Below are positions 1 to 8,745 of a DNA stretch of 64,000 nucleotides, one piece after another. The stretch comes from an uncultured Lachnospiraceae bacterium (lineage in GTDB: Bacteria; Bacillota; Clostridia; Lachnospirales; Lachnospiraceae). The translations under genes were made by a program, and so were the position numbers. Numbering within the stretch: position 1 is the stretch's first letter; each line of letters opens with the position of its first letter. The stretch covers positions 25,161 to 89,160 of the forward strand of contig CAJUJM010000038.1 in NCBI GenBank assembly GCA_910586755.1, written 5' to 3'. The notes under the pieces are model-generated. The model was given only the letters and a program-made list of their open reading frames with translations. It was not told the origin of the DNA and searched no databases.

Positions 1-770
1 GCAATCGCATCCACCTGATAATCCAGGCCAATGGTTGGATCACAGCTGGCAAGCCTGGATGTCAGGACAATTGCGGTGACAGAAGCCATGAAGCCGGATA
101 CACAGTATACGAACACTTTTGACTTCAAAATACTGATACCGGAAAGCCTGGAAGCCTCTGCATTCCCTCCTACCGCATACACAGTCCTCCCTATTGATGT
201 GTGATTCAAAATAAAATAAGAAATCCCAAACAGCATTAAGAAGATTAATACCGGAATGGGAAGCAATCCCACATTTCCCTGGCCGAACTGCTCATATCCC
301 GGTGCAATTCCCCAAACCGGCTGTCCGTTGGTAGAAATATATGCCAACCCCCTGATAACCGTATTGGTAGACATGGTAACAATAAACGGCGCCAGACCTT
401 TTGAAACGATGTAACCATTAAAAGCCCCCATAAACAGTCCAATAAGAACAGCAGCTCCAACTGCCGCCAATACTCCTCCTCCCTTAGACATAATGATCAT
501 GGCAGCCATTCCCGCTAACCCCACGATTCCACCTACGCTCAGATCGATATTTCCGTTAATGATAATAAAGGTCATCCCTAACGCAATGGGGCCTGTAACA
601 GAAATCTGGCGCAATACATTAATCAGGTTTCTGATACTTAAAAAAGTGGGCTCAATCATAGTAGATATCGCTATCATCATCAATAGTACCAGCTCAATCC
701 CGTATTTATTTAACAGGTCAGTCACGGATAATTTTTTCTTTTCCTGAAGTCTTTCCTTTTTTTGATCCAC
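1..770 (-). CDS. Ribose-type sugar ABC transporter permease (partial)
   Basis: Inner-membrane permease of a CUT2 (RbsC/XylH-type) sugar importer. The gene reads leftwards and leaves the window, so the C-terminus is missing. It starts with GTG at 768-770 behind a GGAGGGG ribosome site, four bases after the ATPase stop, so the two are translationally coupled. The visible protein has a short charged cytoplasmic start, then a chain of hydrophobic segments, and carries the family motif around NGNIDLSVGG. Family membership is clear. The substrate cannot be read from the sequence; ribose or another monosaccharide is likely from family and context. Confidence 0.85.
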   Translation of the reverse strand, partial: MDQKKERLQEKKKLSVTDLLNKYGIELVLLMMIAISTMIEPTFLSIRNLINVLRQISVTGPIALGMTFIIINGNIDLSVGGIVGLAGMAAMIIMSKGGGVLAAVGAAVLIGLFMGAFNGYIVSKGLAPFIVTMSTNTVIRGLAYISTNGQPVWGIAPGYEQFGQGNVGLLPIPVLIFLMLFGISYFILNHTSIGRTVYAVGGNAEASRLSGISILKSKVFVYCVSGFMASVTAIVLTSRLASCDPTIGLDYQVDAI

Positions 771-773
771 TCT

Positions 774-2270
774 TTATTCCCCTCCTACAGCCAAAGTCAT
801 AATCGCCTTCTCGGAAAAATCTTCTTTCTTTATCTCTCCTGCAATCTTTCCCTCATGCATCACAACAATCCTGTCGCTAATGCCCATAACTTCCGGAAGC
901 TCAGAAGAAATTACAATGATTCCTTTCCCATCCCGCGCCAAACCGGCAATCAACTGATAAATCTCCGATTTTGCGCCTACATCAATTCCCCGCGTCGGTT
1001 CATCAAAAATATATAGCTCTGCTTCTGTATTCAACCATTTTGATATGACTACCTTCTGCTGGTTTCCGCCTGACAGGTGAACTACTTTTTGTTCCATCCC
1101 AGCCGTCCTTGTCCTCATTTTATCTATATAGCTCTGAGCAATCTCTCTCTCCTTTTTCCCATTCATCACATGCATACGGTTTGTAAAAGTTTTAAAACTG
1201 GCCAATGTCGTATTTCCTCTTACTGACATCGTCATGACCAGCCCCTCATTCCTCCTGTCTTCTGTCACAAATGCAATTTTATTTTGGATAGCTGTGGAAG
1301 GAGCACGGTTATAGATCCGCTTTCCATTGAGATATAACTCGCCGGATTCTAATTTATCTGCTCCGAAAATTGCGCGGACAGTCTCGCTCCTGCCTGCTCC
1401 TACTAAACCGGCCATTCCCAAAATTTCCCCTTTATGAACCTGGAAACTTACATTCCGGACCTGTTTTCCTGCATGTAACTTCTTTGCCTCAAACAGGATC
1501 TCATCTCTTGCCGCATTCTCCCGCACCGGATAATATTGATTCAGGGAGCGGCCGATCATCATGCTGACCATATCCTCTTTTGTAACTTCAGATATGGGTT
1601 TTGTACCAGTCGTCTCCCCGTCTTTTAAAGCGGTTACTCTGTCACAAACGGCAAGGACCTCTTCCAGCTTATGAGAGATGTAGATGACTGCAATGCCCTG
1701 CTTTTTTAACTTCCGGATAAGGGCAAATAGTCTTGCAATTTCCTTATCTGTCAAAGAACTGGTAGGTTCATCTAAGATCAGGACCTTACATTCCATGGAA
1801 AGCGCCCTGGATATCTCCACCAGCTGCTGCTGCGCCACAGTGAGTTTTTTTATGGGGATTCTGGAATCTATGTCTAAATCTACCTCTCTAAAATATTGTT
1901 CTGCTTTTTCGTGGATTTTTTTCCAATCTACATGTCCTGCTTTTTTAGGTAGCCTGCCCAAAAATACATTCTCTCCGGCGCTTAAATTAGGTATCAGGGA
2001 TAACTCCTGATAAATAATCCCGATCCCTTTTCCGCGAGCATCGAAAGGTGAAGTCACTTCTAATAATTCCCCATCTAAAAACACTTTGCCCTGGTCTTTT
2101 GTATACGCGCCGGCCAGGATTTTCATCAATGTGGATTTCCCCGCGCCATTTTCTCCAATCACAGCATGACACTCACCAGCAAAAAATTGAATATGAATCC
2201 CCTTCAATACATCAACCTTGCCAAATGACTTGTATATATCCCTGACTTCCAAAGTAAGATGCTTTTCCAC
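774..2270 (-). CDS. Ribose-type sugar ABC transporter ATPase, two NBDs
   Basis: RbsA/MglA-type ATPase of about 498 aa energising the neighbouring permease. NBD1 has the Walker A GENGAGKST near residues 39-47, the weak signature LTVAQQQ, Walker B LILDEPTSS and the switch SHKLEE. NBD2 has the GLVGAGRS P-loop, the full signature LSGGNQQK, Walker B IFDEPTRG and SSELPE. Length and domain order are normal for the family. The first in-frame GTG (2279) overlaps the AGGAGG ribosome site, so the second GTG at 2270, eight bases downstream of it, is the better start. It makes a useful intact reference for the shortened ATPase at 54420-55160. No substrate-binding protein gene is visible; it may lie beyond the left edge. 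Confidence 0.9.
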   Translation of the reverse strand: MEKHLTLEVRDIYKSFGKVDVLKGIHIQFFAGECHAVIGENGAGKSTLMKILAGAYTKDQGKVFLDGELLEVTSPFDARGKGIGIIYQELSLIPNLSAGENVFLGRLPKKAGHVDWKKIHEKAEQYFREVDLDIDSRIPIKKLTVAQQQLVEISRALSMECKVLILDEPTSSLTDKEIARLFALIRKLKKQGIAVIYISHKLEEVLAVCDRVTALKDGETTGTKPISEVTKEDMVSMMIGRSLNQYYPVRENAARDEILFEAKKLHAGKQVRNVSFQVHKGEILGMAGLVGAGRSETVRAIFGADKLESGELYLNGKRIYNRAPSTAIQNKIAFVTEDRRNEGLVMTMSVRGNTTLASFKTFTNRMHVMNGKKEREIAQSYIDKMRTRTAGMEQKVVHLSGGNQQKVVISKWLNTEAELYIFDEPTRGIDVGAKSEIYQLIAGLARDGKGIIVISSELPEVMGISDRIVVMHEGKIAGEIKKEDFSEKAIMTLAVGGE

Positions 2271-2295
2271 AGTAAACACCTCCTGGTTCTCATCT

Positions 2296-2748
2296 TTATT
2301 CCTCAGATACCACTTCCTTTAACACTTTAATTTCCGCGCTTCCGCTTAATACTTCTTCATTATTTTGGTTTGTACAGCTTAAATTTAAGCGTACAAGATG
2401 GCGTTCTGTAATGACTTCCCTTACGGTCGCCTTTGCAGTTATGGTATCGCCAAAACGCACGGGAAGCAGAAACCTGGTTACTAATTCACGTTCTACTGCA
2501 CAGCAGGTTCCGGGGCCCTGTAAGGGGACTCCCAATACAGTAGAAATCAATCCCACTGTAATTACGCCGTGGGCAATCCTGCCTTTAAACCTTGTCTTCT
2601 GCGCCAGTTCTTCATTAAAATGGATAGGATAAAAATCGCCGGAAATTGCGCCAAACAAGGCAACATCCGTTTCTGTAATGGTTTTTGTAAAAACCGAAAC
2701 ATCCCCTACGTGATAGTCATGAATACTTCTTCGATACACCATTTCCAT
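2296..2748 (-). CDS. MaoC-family hot-dog dehydratase
   Basis: A 150-aa single hot-dog protein of the MaoC/(R)-specific enoyl-CoA hydratase family. The family hydratase motif is visible: Asp38 and His43 in GDFYPIHFN, followed by ARxTxFxGRIAHG-like residues 48-61. Such enzymes hydrate trans-2-enoyl-CoA or related thioesters, though many family members have unknown substrates. It is the first gene of the sugar ABC operon, 17 bases upstream of the ATPase, and sits behind the palindromic operator at 2800-2819. Its presence in a sugar-import operon is unusual and its substrate is unknown. It may act on a metabolite of the imported compound; that is inference only. Confidence 0.8.
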   Translation of the reverse strand: MEMVYRRSIHDYHVGDVSVFTKTITETDVALFGAISGDFYPIHFNEELAQKTRFKGRIAHGVITVGLISTVLGVPLQGPGTCCAVERELVTRFLLPVRFGDTITAKATVREVITERHLVRLNLSCTNQNNEEVLSGSAEIKVLKEVVSEE

Positions 2749-2799
2749 ACCTGCTTCTCCTTTTCGTAATAAATTTCTTTGTTATCGGTTCCTGATTAG

Positions 2800-2819
2800 A
2801 AATATAAACGTTTATATTT
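2800..2819. promoter_or_regulatory. Palindromic LacI-type operator upstream of maoC-ABC operon
   Basis: A perfect 20-bp palindrome centred on CG (AAATATAAACGTTTATATTT) lies about 52 bases before the maoC-like start. Its ATAAACGTTTAT core recurs upstream of the lacI-family gene at 3923-3942. LacI-family proteins bind such CG-centred palindromes, so the adjacent regulator is the likely binder. Confidence 0.7.
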
Positions 2820-2873
2820 TTCTATGGTAAAAAAAGCATTTTATAAATCAATGCTTTTCTCATCCCCTATGTT

Positions 2874-3875
2874 CTACATTTTCTGTATCACAGATACAGA
2901 CTTTCTTTCAATTACACTGCCTCTTAATTTCTGGTGGGTATATGCCTCGCCCCCGTCTATCATAGAAGCCAGATAATCCACTGCTAATTCGCTTAGCTGA
3001 TCTTCCGGCTGAAGGTACGTAGTTAGCGGCGGATTTACCATAAGAGCCATAGGAATATCATCATATCCTGCTACTGACAAATTTTCCGGAATCCGAATTC
3101 CCTGCTCATATGCTGCCCGATATACATTAATTGCCAGCATATCATTGGATGCAAAAATAGCAGTGGGGCGATTCTCTCTGCAAATCAGCTTTTCAATTTG
3201 CTTATATCTGTCATTATCGTCATCTAAATCTGTCAGCAATAAACTTTCATCAATAGCAAGGCCTTGCTCCCTCATAGCGTCACACATCCCCTGGTATCTC
3301 TCCTGGTAAATGGAAATGTGAAAACCCTGGAACAATCCGCCGATCCGCTTATGTCCGCGTTTCATTAAATACTGTGTCATAACATAAGCTCCGTAATAAT
3401 TATCACTGGCAATACAGCACAAATCCTCCGGATAATTTCTATTTAAAATTACATATGGAATCCCGCTACTCTTTAATTTCTGAATGTGTTTGATCTCATT
3501 TGATACCGGGGCCACCAAAACGCCGTCTACATTTCTGGCTTTCAGCATATCCACAAACTGTCTTTCTTTTTTAATCTGATTATCAGAATTGCATAACAAT
3601 ACCATATACCCGCGCTTTGCTGTACTTTTCTCAATGTATTTTGCTAATTTGGGATAGTATGGGTTCGTAATGTCCGGCAAAATTAAACCAAGGGTATTTG
3701 TCCTTCCCTTTTTCAGGCTTTGAGCCACGTGATTCGGTTCGTAATTCAACTCCCTGGCTGCCTGTAAAACCGCAGCCCTGGTGGCTGGTTTAATCATATC
3801 CTTTCCTGCCAATGCTCTGGATACCGTGCATATAGAAACGCCTGCTTTCGATGCCACTTCTTTAATTGTTGCCAT
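2874..3875 (-). CDS. LacI-family transcriptional regulator
   Basis: A 333-aa LacI/GalR regulator. The N-terminal helix-turn-helix covers about residues 3-25 (IKEVASKAGVS then TVSRALAG), with the hinge region following, then a periplasmic-binding-protein-like effector domain beginning near TLGLILPDITNPYY. The reading frame stays open 35 codons upstream, but the ATG at 3875 matches the family start MATIKEV and has an AGGA site. It is transcribed toward the ABC operon. The shared palindrome before this gene and before the operon indicates autoregulation plus control of the transporter; the effector is probably the imported sugar. Confidence 0.9.
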   Translation of the reverse strand: MATIKEVASKAGVSICTVSRALAGKDMIKPATRAAVLQAARELNYEPNHVAQSLKKGRTNTLGLILPDITNPYYPKLAKYIEKSTAKRGYMVLLCNSDNQIKKERQFVDMLKARNVDGVLVAPVSNEIKHIQKLKSSGIPYVILNRNYPEDLCCIASDNYYGAYVMTQYLMKRGHKRIGGLFQGFHISIYQERYQGMCDAMREQGLAIDESLLLTDLDDDNDRYKQIEKLICRENRPTAIFASNDMLAINVYRAAYEQGIRIPENLSVAGYDDIPMALMVNPPLTTYLQPEDQLSELAVDYLASMIDGGEAYTHQKLRGSVIERKSVSVIQKM

Positions 3876-3922
3876 ATTTTCCTGCCGCCATTCATTTAAA
3901 CTAAAATTCTCTCTTTTTTCAG

Positions 3923-3942
3923 AAAAATAAACGTTTATATTT
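3923..3942. promoter_or_regulatory. Second LacI-type operator, upstream of lacI-family gene
   Basis: A 20-bp palindrome with one mismatched pair, sharing the core ATAAACGTTTAT with 2800-2819. It is 48 bases upstream of the regulator's ATG, in the position expected for autorepression. Confidence 0.65.
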
Positions 3943-4073
3943 CCTAAAATAACTATAGCAAATTTGCGCGGCCTTGTCAACTATATTATTTCTTTTCTGC
4001 GACCTTTCTGCGAAAAGGCGATTTCAGCCTTAATGAAAGGGGCTGCAATCGCCTTTATCTTCCTGACTATGAA

Positions 4074-4212
4074 AGTCCGCCGCCGGACGCATGCAGGTTT
4101 ACTATAAAATTCCGCCGCCGAACAGGCGGCATGCATTCAGGGATGCCCCTTGCGCCCGCCAGACTTTTCTGTGTGGTGGCGTGTCCGCCGCCGGGCGCAT
4201 GCAGGTTTACTG
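4074..4212. repeat. Dispersed GC-rich repeat, copy A (plus a half copy)
   Basis: The stretch 4099-4211 matches the reverse complement of 12261-12372 along its length, with scattered substitutions. Shared landmarks are GCATGCAGGTTTAC, GGCGGCATGCATTCAGG and CCGCCAGACTTT. A partial extra copy of the GCCGCCGG-to-GGTTTAC end precedes it at about 4074-4100. Several GCCGCC/GGCGGC arms can fold. It begins directly after the larC-larE stop. The rest of the 3876-4213 gap holds the lacI operator and a weak GCGATT/AATCGC hairpin near 4015-4055. Confidence 0.8.
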
Positions 4213-4213
4213 T

Positions 4214-6415
4214 TTAATCATTCACTAAAATATCCATGCTCCCCGACCGAAAGCCTTCTAAATCCAGCGTTACATAAGGAAATCCCATTTTTTTCAGCTC
4301 TGCGGTTATGGCATCTTTCCTGTCAATGGCTGTCTGAAATCTCTCCTTATCTATCTCAATCCGTGCAATCTGGCCGTGAAGCCTCAGGCGGACATTCCCG
4401 CCCATCTTTTCCCGCAGCCAGGCTTCCCCCTGTTCAATTTTTTTTAGCGTCTCATAATCCAATTCGGCTCCGTAAGGGAGACGGGTCGCCATACAGGGAG
4501 TGGAGGGACGGTCTGCTACAGAAATTCCATACCAGGAAGCCAGGGCCCTGACCTGGGGTTTGGTGATCCCAAGGTCCGCCAGAGGACTGATGATTCCCAG
4601 CTCCTTTACCGCCCGGATACCGGGACGGTAAGCAGAAAAGTCATCTTTGTTGGTTCCCTCTAAAATGCAGGAAATTCCCTGGCTTTTGGCAAATTCTTTC
4701 AGTTTCCTGAACAAGCTGCGCTTGCAAAGATAACACCGGTCTTTGGGATTCCTGCGAATCTCCCCCATTTCCAATTCATCTATGGTAAGAACAACATGTT
4801 CTGCTCCCAGTTCCTCTGCCACTTTCTTTGCAATCTCCAAATCGCAGGCCGGATGGAGTCTGGTATCAAAAGTAACCCCATAGACCCTGGTTCCGGTTTC
4901 CCCGGCGGCTTCACAGGCCAGCTTTAACAGCAGGCTGGAGTCTGCTCCGCCGGAAAAGGCAACTGCCACATCCGCTGTTGCATAGGTCTTCATCTGCTGT
5001 TCCAATGCAGCGCGAATCCAGGACAGAGAATTTTCCGTCTGTTCTTCCCGGCCGCCAAAGCATGTCTGGTAATCTTCTGTCAGATTACTGTCTTTTTTTT
5101 TATCTGCCGCCGCTTCCTTGATCTGGTGGTAAACCTCTGCAAAGGGAAGATTCCAGGTCCTGGCAATCTCCTTCACACTTTCATACTCCGGATAAGCTGC
5201 CTGGCCTTCCCCCCGCTGGCAGATTTTTACGTTTGCCCTGCCAAGGCCCGTTTCAATCTCCCTGCTGTCTCTTTTTAAAATCGTCCGTTCCATTGTGGTG
5301 CGGCGGATTCCAATGGTAGTGGTGTGAGTAAAAATAATTTCTTCCAACCGGCCCCTAATCTCTTCTTTGCATAATACAGACAGTAGGTAGGCAGGGCGGT
5401 TTTTCTTCATAAAAATCGGAGTGTACCACACGTCGGCAGCTCCGGCCGCTAAAAGTTCTTCCATAGCAAAGCCCAGGGCCTCGCCGGTACAGTCGTCTAA
5501 GTTGGTTTCCAGTTTCACCACCGTGTCGCCAGCCGGATTCCCGAATTCCCTAAAATTCGGTTCCTCCGCTGTAATCACCATGGCCCGAAGAATATTGGCA
5601 TTTTTAAAATCTTTATTACCGGCGCCGATTCCGATTTTTTCAATCTGGTAATACTTTGGCAAAGCCTCTCCGCAATGCAGCGCCGCGGCGATAGCGGCTC
5701 CGGTGGGCGTTACCATCTCTCCCTGATTGTCGGTAATTTTCATTTTTAAATTCCAGGCAGCGGCGATGTTGGCAGTAGCCGGAACCGGCACCGGCATAAC
5801 GCCGTGCTGGCAGCGGACATAGCCCTGCCCCTCTGCCAAAGGAGAAACAATAACCCTATCTACATTCAGGTTCCGGACGCATACAGCAGTGCTGATAATA
5901 TCTACAATGGAATCAATGGCACCCACCTCGTGGAAATGAACCTCTTCCACCGGGATGCCGTGAGCTTTGGACTCCGCTTCCGCTACAATATAAAATATTT
6001 TCGAAGCCAGCTCCTTTACTTCCTGTTCCCCTTCCATATTGCGGATGATAGCAAGGATGTCAGACAGGCCCCGGTGAATGTGAGCGCCGCCCTGGCTGTG
6101 GCCATGGCCGTGATTGTGGTCGTGGTCATGATTGTGATCATGGTCATGGCCATGGTCGTGGCTGTCCTCATGCCCATGGCTGTCTCCGTGGCTATGCCCG
6201 TCTCCATCTTCCTCCAAATGCACATCAAAGTCAAACGCATCAATGCCGCATTTCTTCTTCCTTCCGAAATGCAGGTGATAGCCGCCCACTCCCAGACTTT
6301 TCAAAGTCTTTTCCAGTACCTCTCTGCTGGCTCCCAGATCTAACAGCGCGCCTACGGTCATATCGCCGCTGATTCCGGAATTGCACTCCAAATATAAAAT
6401 TCGTTCCTTTTTCAT
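4214..6415 (-). CDS. larCE: LarC-LarE fusion, nickel-pincer nucleotide synthesis
   Basis: A 733-aa fusion of two enzymes that make the nickel-pincer nucleotide cofactor. Residues 1 to about 430 are LarC, the nickel-insertion cyclometallase, opening with LYLECNSGISGDM. A His-rich insert at 74-114 contains 17 histidines and probably binds nickel. Residues about 465-733 are LarE, the PP-loop sulfur transferase: SGGADSS at 488-494, CYLC at 561-564 and Cys641 in TPCMATR. Three conserved cysteines fit the iron-sulfur-dependent LarE type rather than the single sacrificial-cysteine type; that assignment is inference. LarC is split by a frameshift in some lactobacilli, but here the frame is continuous. 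It follows larB by one base. No LarA is in the window. Confidence 0.9.
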   Translation of the reverse strand: MKKERILYLECNSGISGDMTVGALLDLGASREVLEKTLKSLGVGGYHLHFGRKKKCGIDAFDFDVHLEEDGDGHSHGDSHGHEDSHDHGHDHDHNHDHDHNHGHGHSQGGAHIHRGLSDILAIIRNMEGEQEVKELASKIFYIVAEAESKAHGIPVEEVHFHEVGAIDSIVDIISTAVCVRNLNVDRVIVSPLAEGQGYVRCQHGVMPVPVPATANIAAAWNLKMKITDNQGEMVTPTGAAIAAALHCGEALPKYYQIEKIGIGAGNKDFKNANILRAMVITAEEPNFREFGNPAGDTVVKLETNLDDCTGEALGFAMEELLAAGAADVWYTPIFMKKNRPAYLLSVLCKEEIRGRLEEIIFTHTTTIGIRRTTMERTILKRDSREIETGLGRANVKICQRGEGQAAYPEYESVKEIARTWNLPFAEVYHQIKEAAADKKKDSNLTEDYQTCFGGREEQTENSLSWIRAALEQQMKTYATADVAVAFSGGADSSLLLKLACEAAGETGTRVYGVTFDTRLHPACDLEIAKKVAEELGAEHVVLTIDELEMGEIRRNPKDRCYLCKRSLFRKLKEFAKSQGISCILEGTNKDDFSAYRPGIRAVKELGIISPLADLGITKPQVRALASWYGISVADRPSTPCMATRLPYGAELDYETLKKIEQGEAWLREKMGGNVRLRLHGQIARIEIDKERFQTAIDRKDAITAELKKMGFPYVTLDLEGFRSGSMDILVND

Positions 6416-6416
6416 C

Positions 6417-7157
6417 TTATCTTACCGCCAATCGATTTATTTGTGTAGCAATATAGCCTGCACCGTAGCCGTTGTCAATATTTACAACGGAAATACCGTT
6501 GGCGCAGGAATTGATCATAGTTAAAAGGGCCGACAAGCCATGAAAACTGGCTCCGTAGCCTACAGACGTAGGGACTGCAATGACCGGATTTTCCACCAAA
6601 CCGCCGATAACTGTCCCCAAAGCTCCCTCCATACCGGCCACTGCCACCACGCAGTTCGCCTTTACAATCCGCTCCCTCTGAGAAAGCAAGCGGTGGATTC
6701 CGGCTACCCCCACATCATAAATCCGCTCCACATTACAGCCGAAAAATTCCGCCGTCTGGGCCGCTTCCTCTGCCACCGGGATATCCGCCGTGCCGCCGGT
6801 ACATACTGCCACCAATCCTGTTTTTATCTGTTCTATTTCTACCTTTAAAATCCGGGAAATAGGATCATAAACCGCCTGAGGCACCGCCGCTTTCACCATT
6901 TCATACTGCTCCCAGCTGGCCCTGGTTCCCAGAACCCGGCCGTCCTGCTCTGCAAGGGACCGGTAAATTTTCACCAGATATTCGTCCGGCTTTCCCTGAC
7001 AGAACACGGTCTCTCCGAATCCGGATCGCAGGCTTCTGTGATGATCCAGCTTGGCGTATCCCAAATCCTCATAAGGAAGATCTTTTAGCCTCCCTTCCGC
7101 TTCCTCTATGGACAATTTCCCTTCTTGTACTTCTTTTAGCATCTGCCTTACGTCCAT
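6417..7157 (-). CDS. larB: LarB, nicotinic-acid adenine dinucleotide carboxylase/hydrolase
   Basis: A 246-aa LarB, which carboxylates nicotinic acid adenine dinucleotide and releases AMP in the first step of nickel-pincer nucleotide synthesis. The C-terminal half has the AIR-carboxylase-like (PurE-like) fold, with GGTADIPVAEEA, a VVAVAGMEGALGTV stretch, and a Gly/Ser-rich VPTSVGYGASF loop. The start at 7157 (MDVRQML) follows an AAAGGTGG site; its first ten bases overlap the end of the ATPase gene, so translation is coupled. An upstream in-frame start at 7184 lacks a good ribosome site. The gene sits between nickel-import genes and larCE, matching its pathway. Confidence 0.92.
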   Translation of the reverse strand: MDVRQMLKEVQEGKLSIEEAEGRLKDLPYEDLGYAKLDHHRSLRSGFGETVFCQGKPDEYLVKIYRSLAEQDGRVLGTRASWEQYEMVKAAVPQAVYDPISRILKVEIEQIKTGLVAVCTGGTADIPVAEEAAQTAEFFGCNVERIYDVGVAGIHRLLSQRERIVKANCVVAVAGMEGALGTVIGGLVENPVIAVPTSVGYGASFHGLSALLTMINSCANGISVVNIDNGYGAGYIATQINRLAVR

Positions 7158-7759
7158 GGCTCCATTTCCACCTTTCTTGTACATATCCGATTAATCAGGG
7201 GCCGGGAGTGGCTGACCACTAAAAGGCCTATCTCCCTCCGTCTGGTTTCCTCTAATAAAAACTCCCATATCTGGCTCTGGGTAATCAGGTCCAGCATTGT
7301 GGTAATCTCATCTGCTAACAAAAACCGGGTTCTCTCCCCCAGTGCCCTTGCAATGCAGAATCGCTGCAATTCCCCGCCGGACAATTCTGACGGGAACCGG
7401 TTCAGCCAGTCTTCTTCAATCCCCAGCCCTCTGATAATATCCCGGGTTATCTTATCCCCCTCCTTAAGAACCGTCCTCATCCTCCGTCTTGGATTTACCG
7501 AAAGCTCCGGGTGCTGCCAAATCATCTGTACCGGGCAGTAAGAACCAAATTCTTTTAATGATTTTCCGTCCAGCAAAACGCTGCCCCCGTCCGGCTTCTC
7601 ATAACCGGCCAGAATCTTACAGAAGGTAGTCTTCCCAAATCCGCTGGGAGCAATAAGGCCTACCTGTTCCCTGCTGTCTATTTCCAGGGAAAATTCATTT
7701 AATATCTGACGGTTTCCTGTATGGTACCGGAAAGAAATTTTCTTTGCCTTAAGCTTCAT
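7148..7759 (-). CDS. nikE: Nickel/peptide-type ABC ATPase, second subunit
   Basis: A 203-aa ATPase of the DppF/NikE class. P-loop APSGFGKTT, signature LSGGELQRF and Walker B LLADE are all present. It is short for the class and lacks the C-terminal oligopeptide-type extension of about 60 residues. Its start overlaps the end of the preceding ATPase by four bases (ATGA), and its stop overlaps larB. It would pair with the 7756-8691 ATPase on the cytoplasmic face. Family assignment is firm; nickel as the substrate is inferred from the fused lar operon. Confidence 0.82.
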   Translation of the reverse strand: MKLKAKKISFRYHTGNRQILNEFSLEIDSREQVGLIAPSGFGKTTFCKILAGYEKPDGGSVLLDGKSLKEFGSYCPVQMIWQHPELSVNPRRRMRTVLKEGDKITRDIIRGLGIEEDWLNRFPSELSGGELQRFCIARALGERTRFLLADEITTMLDLITQSQIWEFLLEETRRREIGLLVVSHSRPLINRICTRKVEMEPWT

Positions 7760-8691
7760 AAAAGCTCCTTTCTAAGACATTTTACCCAGCCTCCGGCAGT
7801 TTCCGCCACCGGAATTTCCGCCTTTTTGCACTCTTCTTCTGCACAAGGACATCTGTCCGCAAATACACAGCCCGGCCCCCGCTCCGTCACATAGGGCTGA
7901 ACCCCGGGAAGGGCCGAAAATCCGTGTTCAGGCATGGCCCGGTAAAGCGCCTGGCTGTACGGATGTAAAAGGAGTTTTTCCTCCTTAAAATGATCTGCCG
8001 GCATTTCCTCCACCGTAGTTCCGGCATAGAATACAGCAACCCGATCCGCTACTTCCAGGGCCAACTCCAAATCATGGGTAATCAGAAGAACTCCCGCCCC
8101 CTGATCTGCAATTTCCCGAAAATGCCCCAATACCCGTTTTGCCGCTGATAAATGAAGTCCCGGCGTGGGCTCATCGGCAATTACCAGCTTTGGCATTTCC
8201 ATCAGGGCCGTAGAAATCAATACCCGCCTGGTCATGCCGCCGGACAGTTCAAAGGGGTATTGGTCTTCCACCTCTTTCCCCAGACCATAGCGTTTTAACA
8301 GGCTCCGGCACCGTTCTATAGCAGAAGGAGATTTTTTGCCGTTTCGGACCTGCTCTCCCACCTTCATCAGAGGATCCAGGTAAGATACGCTTTGAGGTAC
8401 CAGAACCATCTCTGTCCCTACTATCCGGCTTCTTAACGGATCATCCAGTTCTTTACCCTCATAATAAATCTTGCCGGAAACAGAGGCATTGTAAGGGAGA
8501 ATCCCCAGAATCCCGTGAGCTAAAAGGCTCTTTCCCGAGCCGCTGGATCCTGCCACCGCCGTCATTTCTCCGGCTCTCACCGTAAGACTTAAATCTTTTA
8601 TTACCGGCAGATCCCTCTGATGAAGCCCCCTTGTATATTGCCGAAACGAGATAGACAGGCCGTCCACTCGCAGCAATTCTTTTTTTTCCAT
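7756..8691 (-). CDS. nikD: Nickel/peptide-type ABC ATPase, first subunit
   Basis: A 311-aa ATPase of the DppD/NikD class. It shows the P-loop GSSGSGKS, signature LSGGMTRRV, Walker B LVIADEPT and the H-loop ITHDLEL. The C-terminal extension of the oligopeptide-transport type begins near LLLHPYSQAL and carries a cysteine cluster (CVFADRCPCAEEEC), found in many family members and able to bind metal or an iron-sulfur cluster. It lies third from the end of a single leftward operon. Nickel is inferred from context; dipeptides are the main alternative. Confidence 0.82.
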   Translation of the reverse strand: MEKKELLRVDGLSISFRQYTRGLHQRDLPVIKDLSLTVRAGEMTAVAGSSGSGKSLLAHGILGILPYNASVSGKIYYEGKELDDPLRSRIVGTEMVLVPQSVSYLDPLMKVGEQVRNGKKSPSAIERCRSLLKRYGLGKEVEDQYPFELSGGMTRRVLISTALMEMPKLVIADEPTPGLHLSAAKRVLGHFREIADQGAGVLLITHDLELALEVADRVAVFYAGTTVEEMPADHFKEEKLLLHPYSQALYRAMPEHGFSALPGVQPYVTERGPGCVFADRCPCAEEECKKAEIPVAETAGGWVKCLRKELL

Positions 8692-8745
8692 GTTGTGTTA
8701 TCTCCTACTGTCAAGTATCTGTAATAAGAATCCTGCATAGCTTCC

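Noticed and set aside
4150..4551. 133-aa plus-strand open frame
   Set aside because: It spans repeat copy A and antisense larCE sequence with no ribosome site or domain.
5804..6343. 179-aa plus-strand open frame with Val/Met repeats
   Set aside because: It is the antisense of the His-rich stretch and flanking part of the LarC domain.
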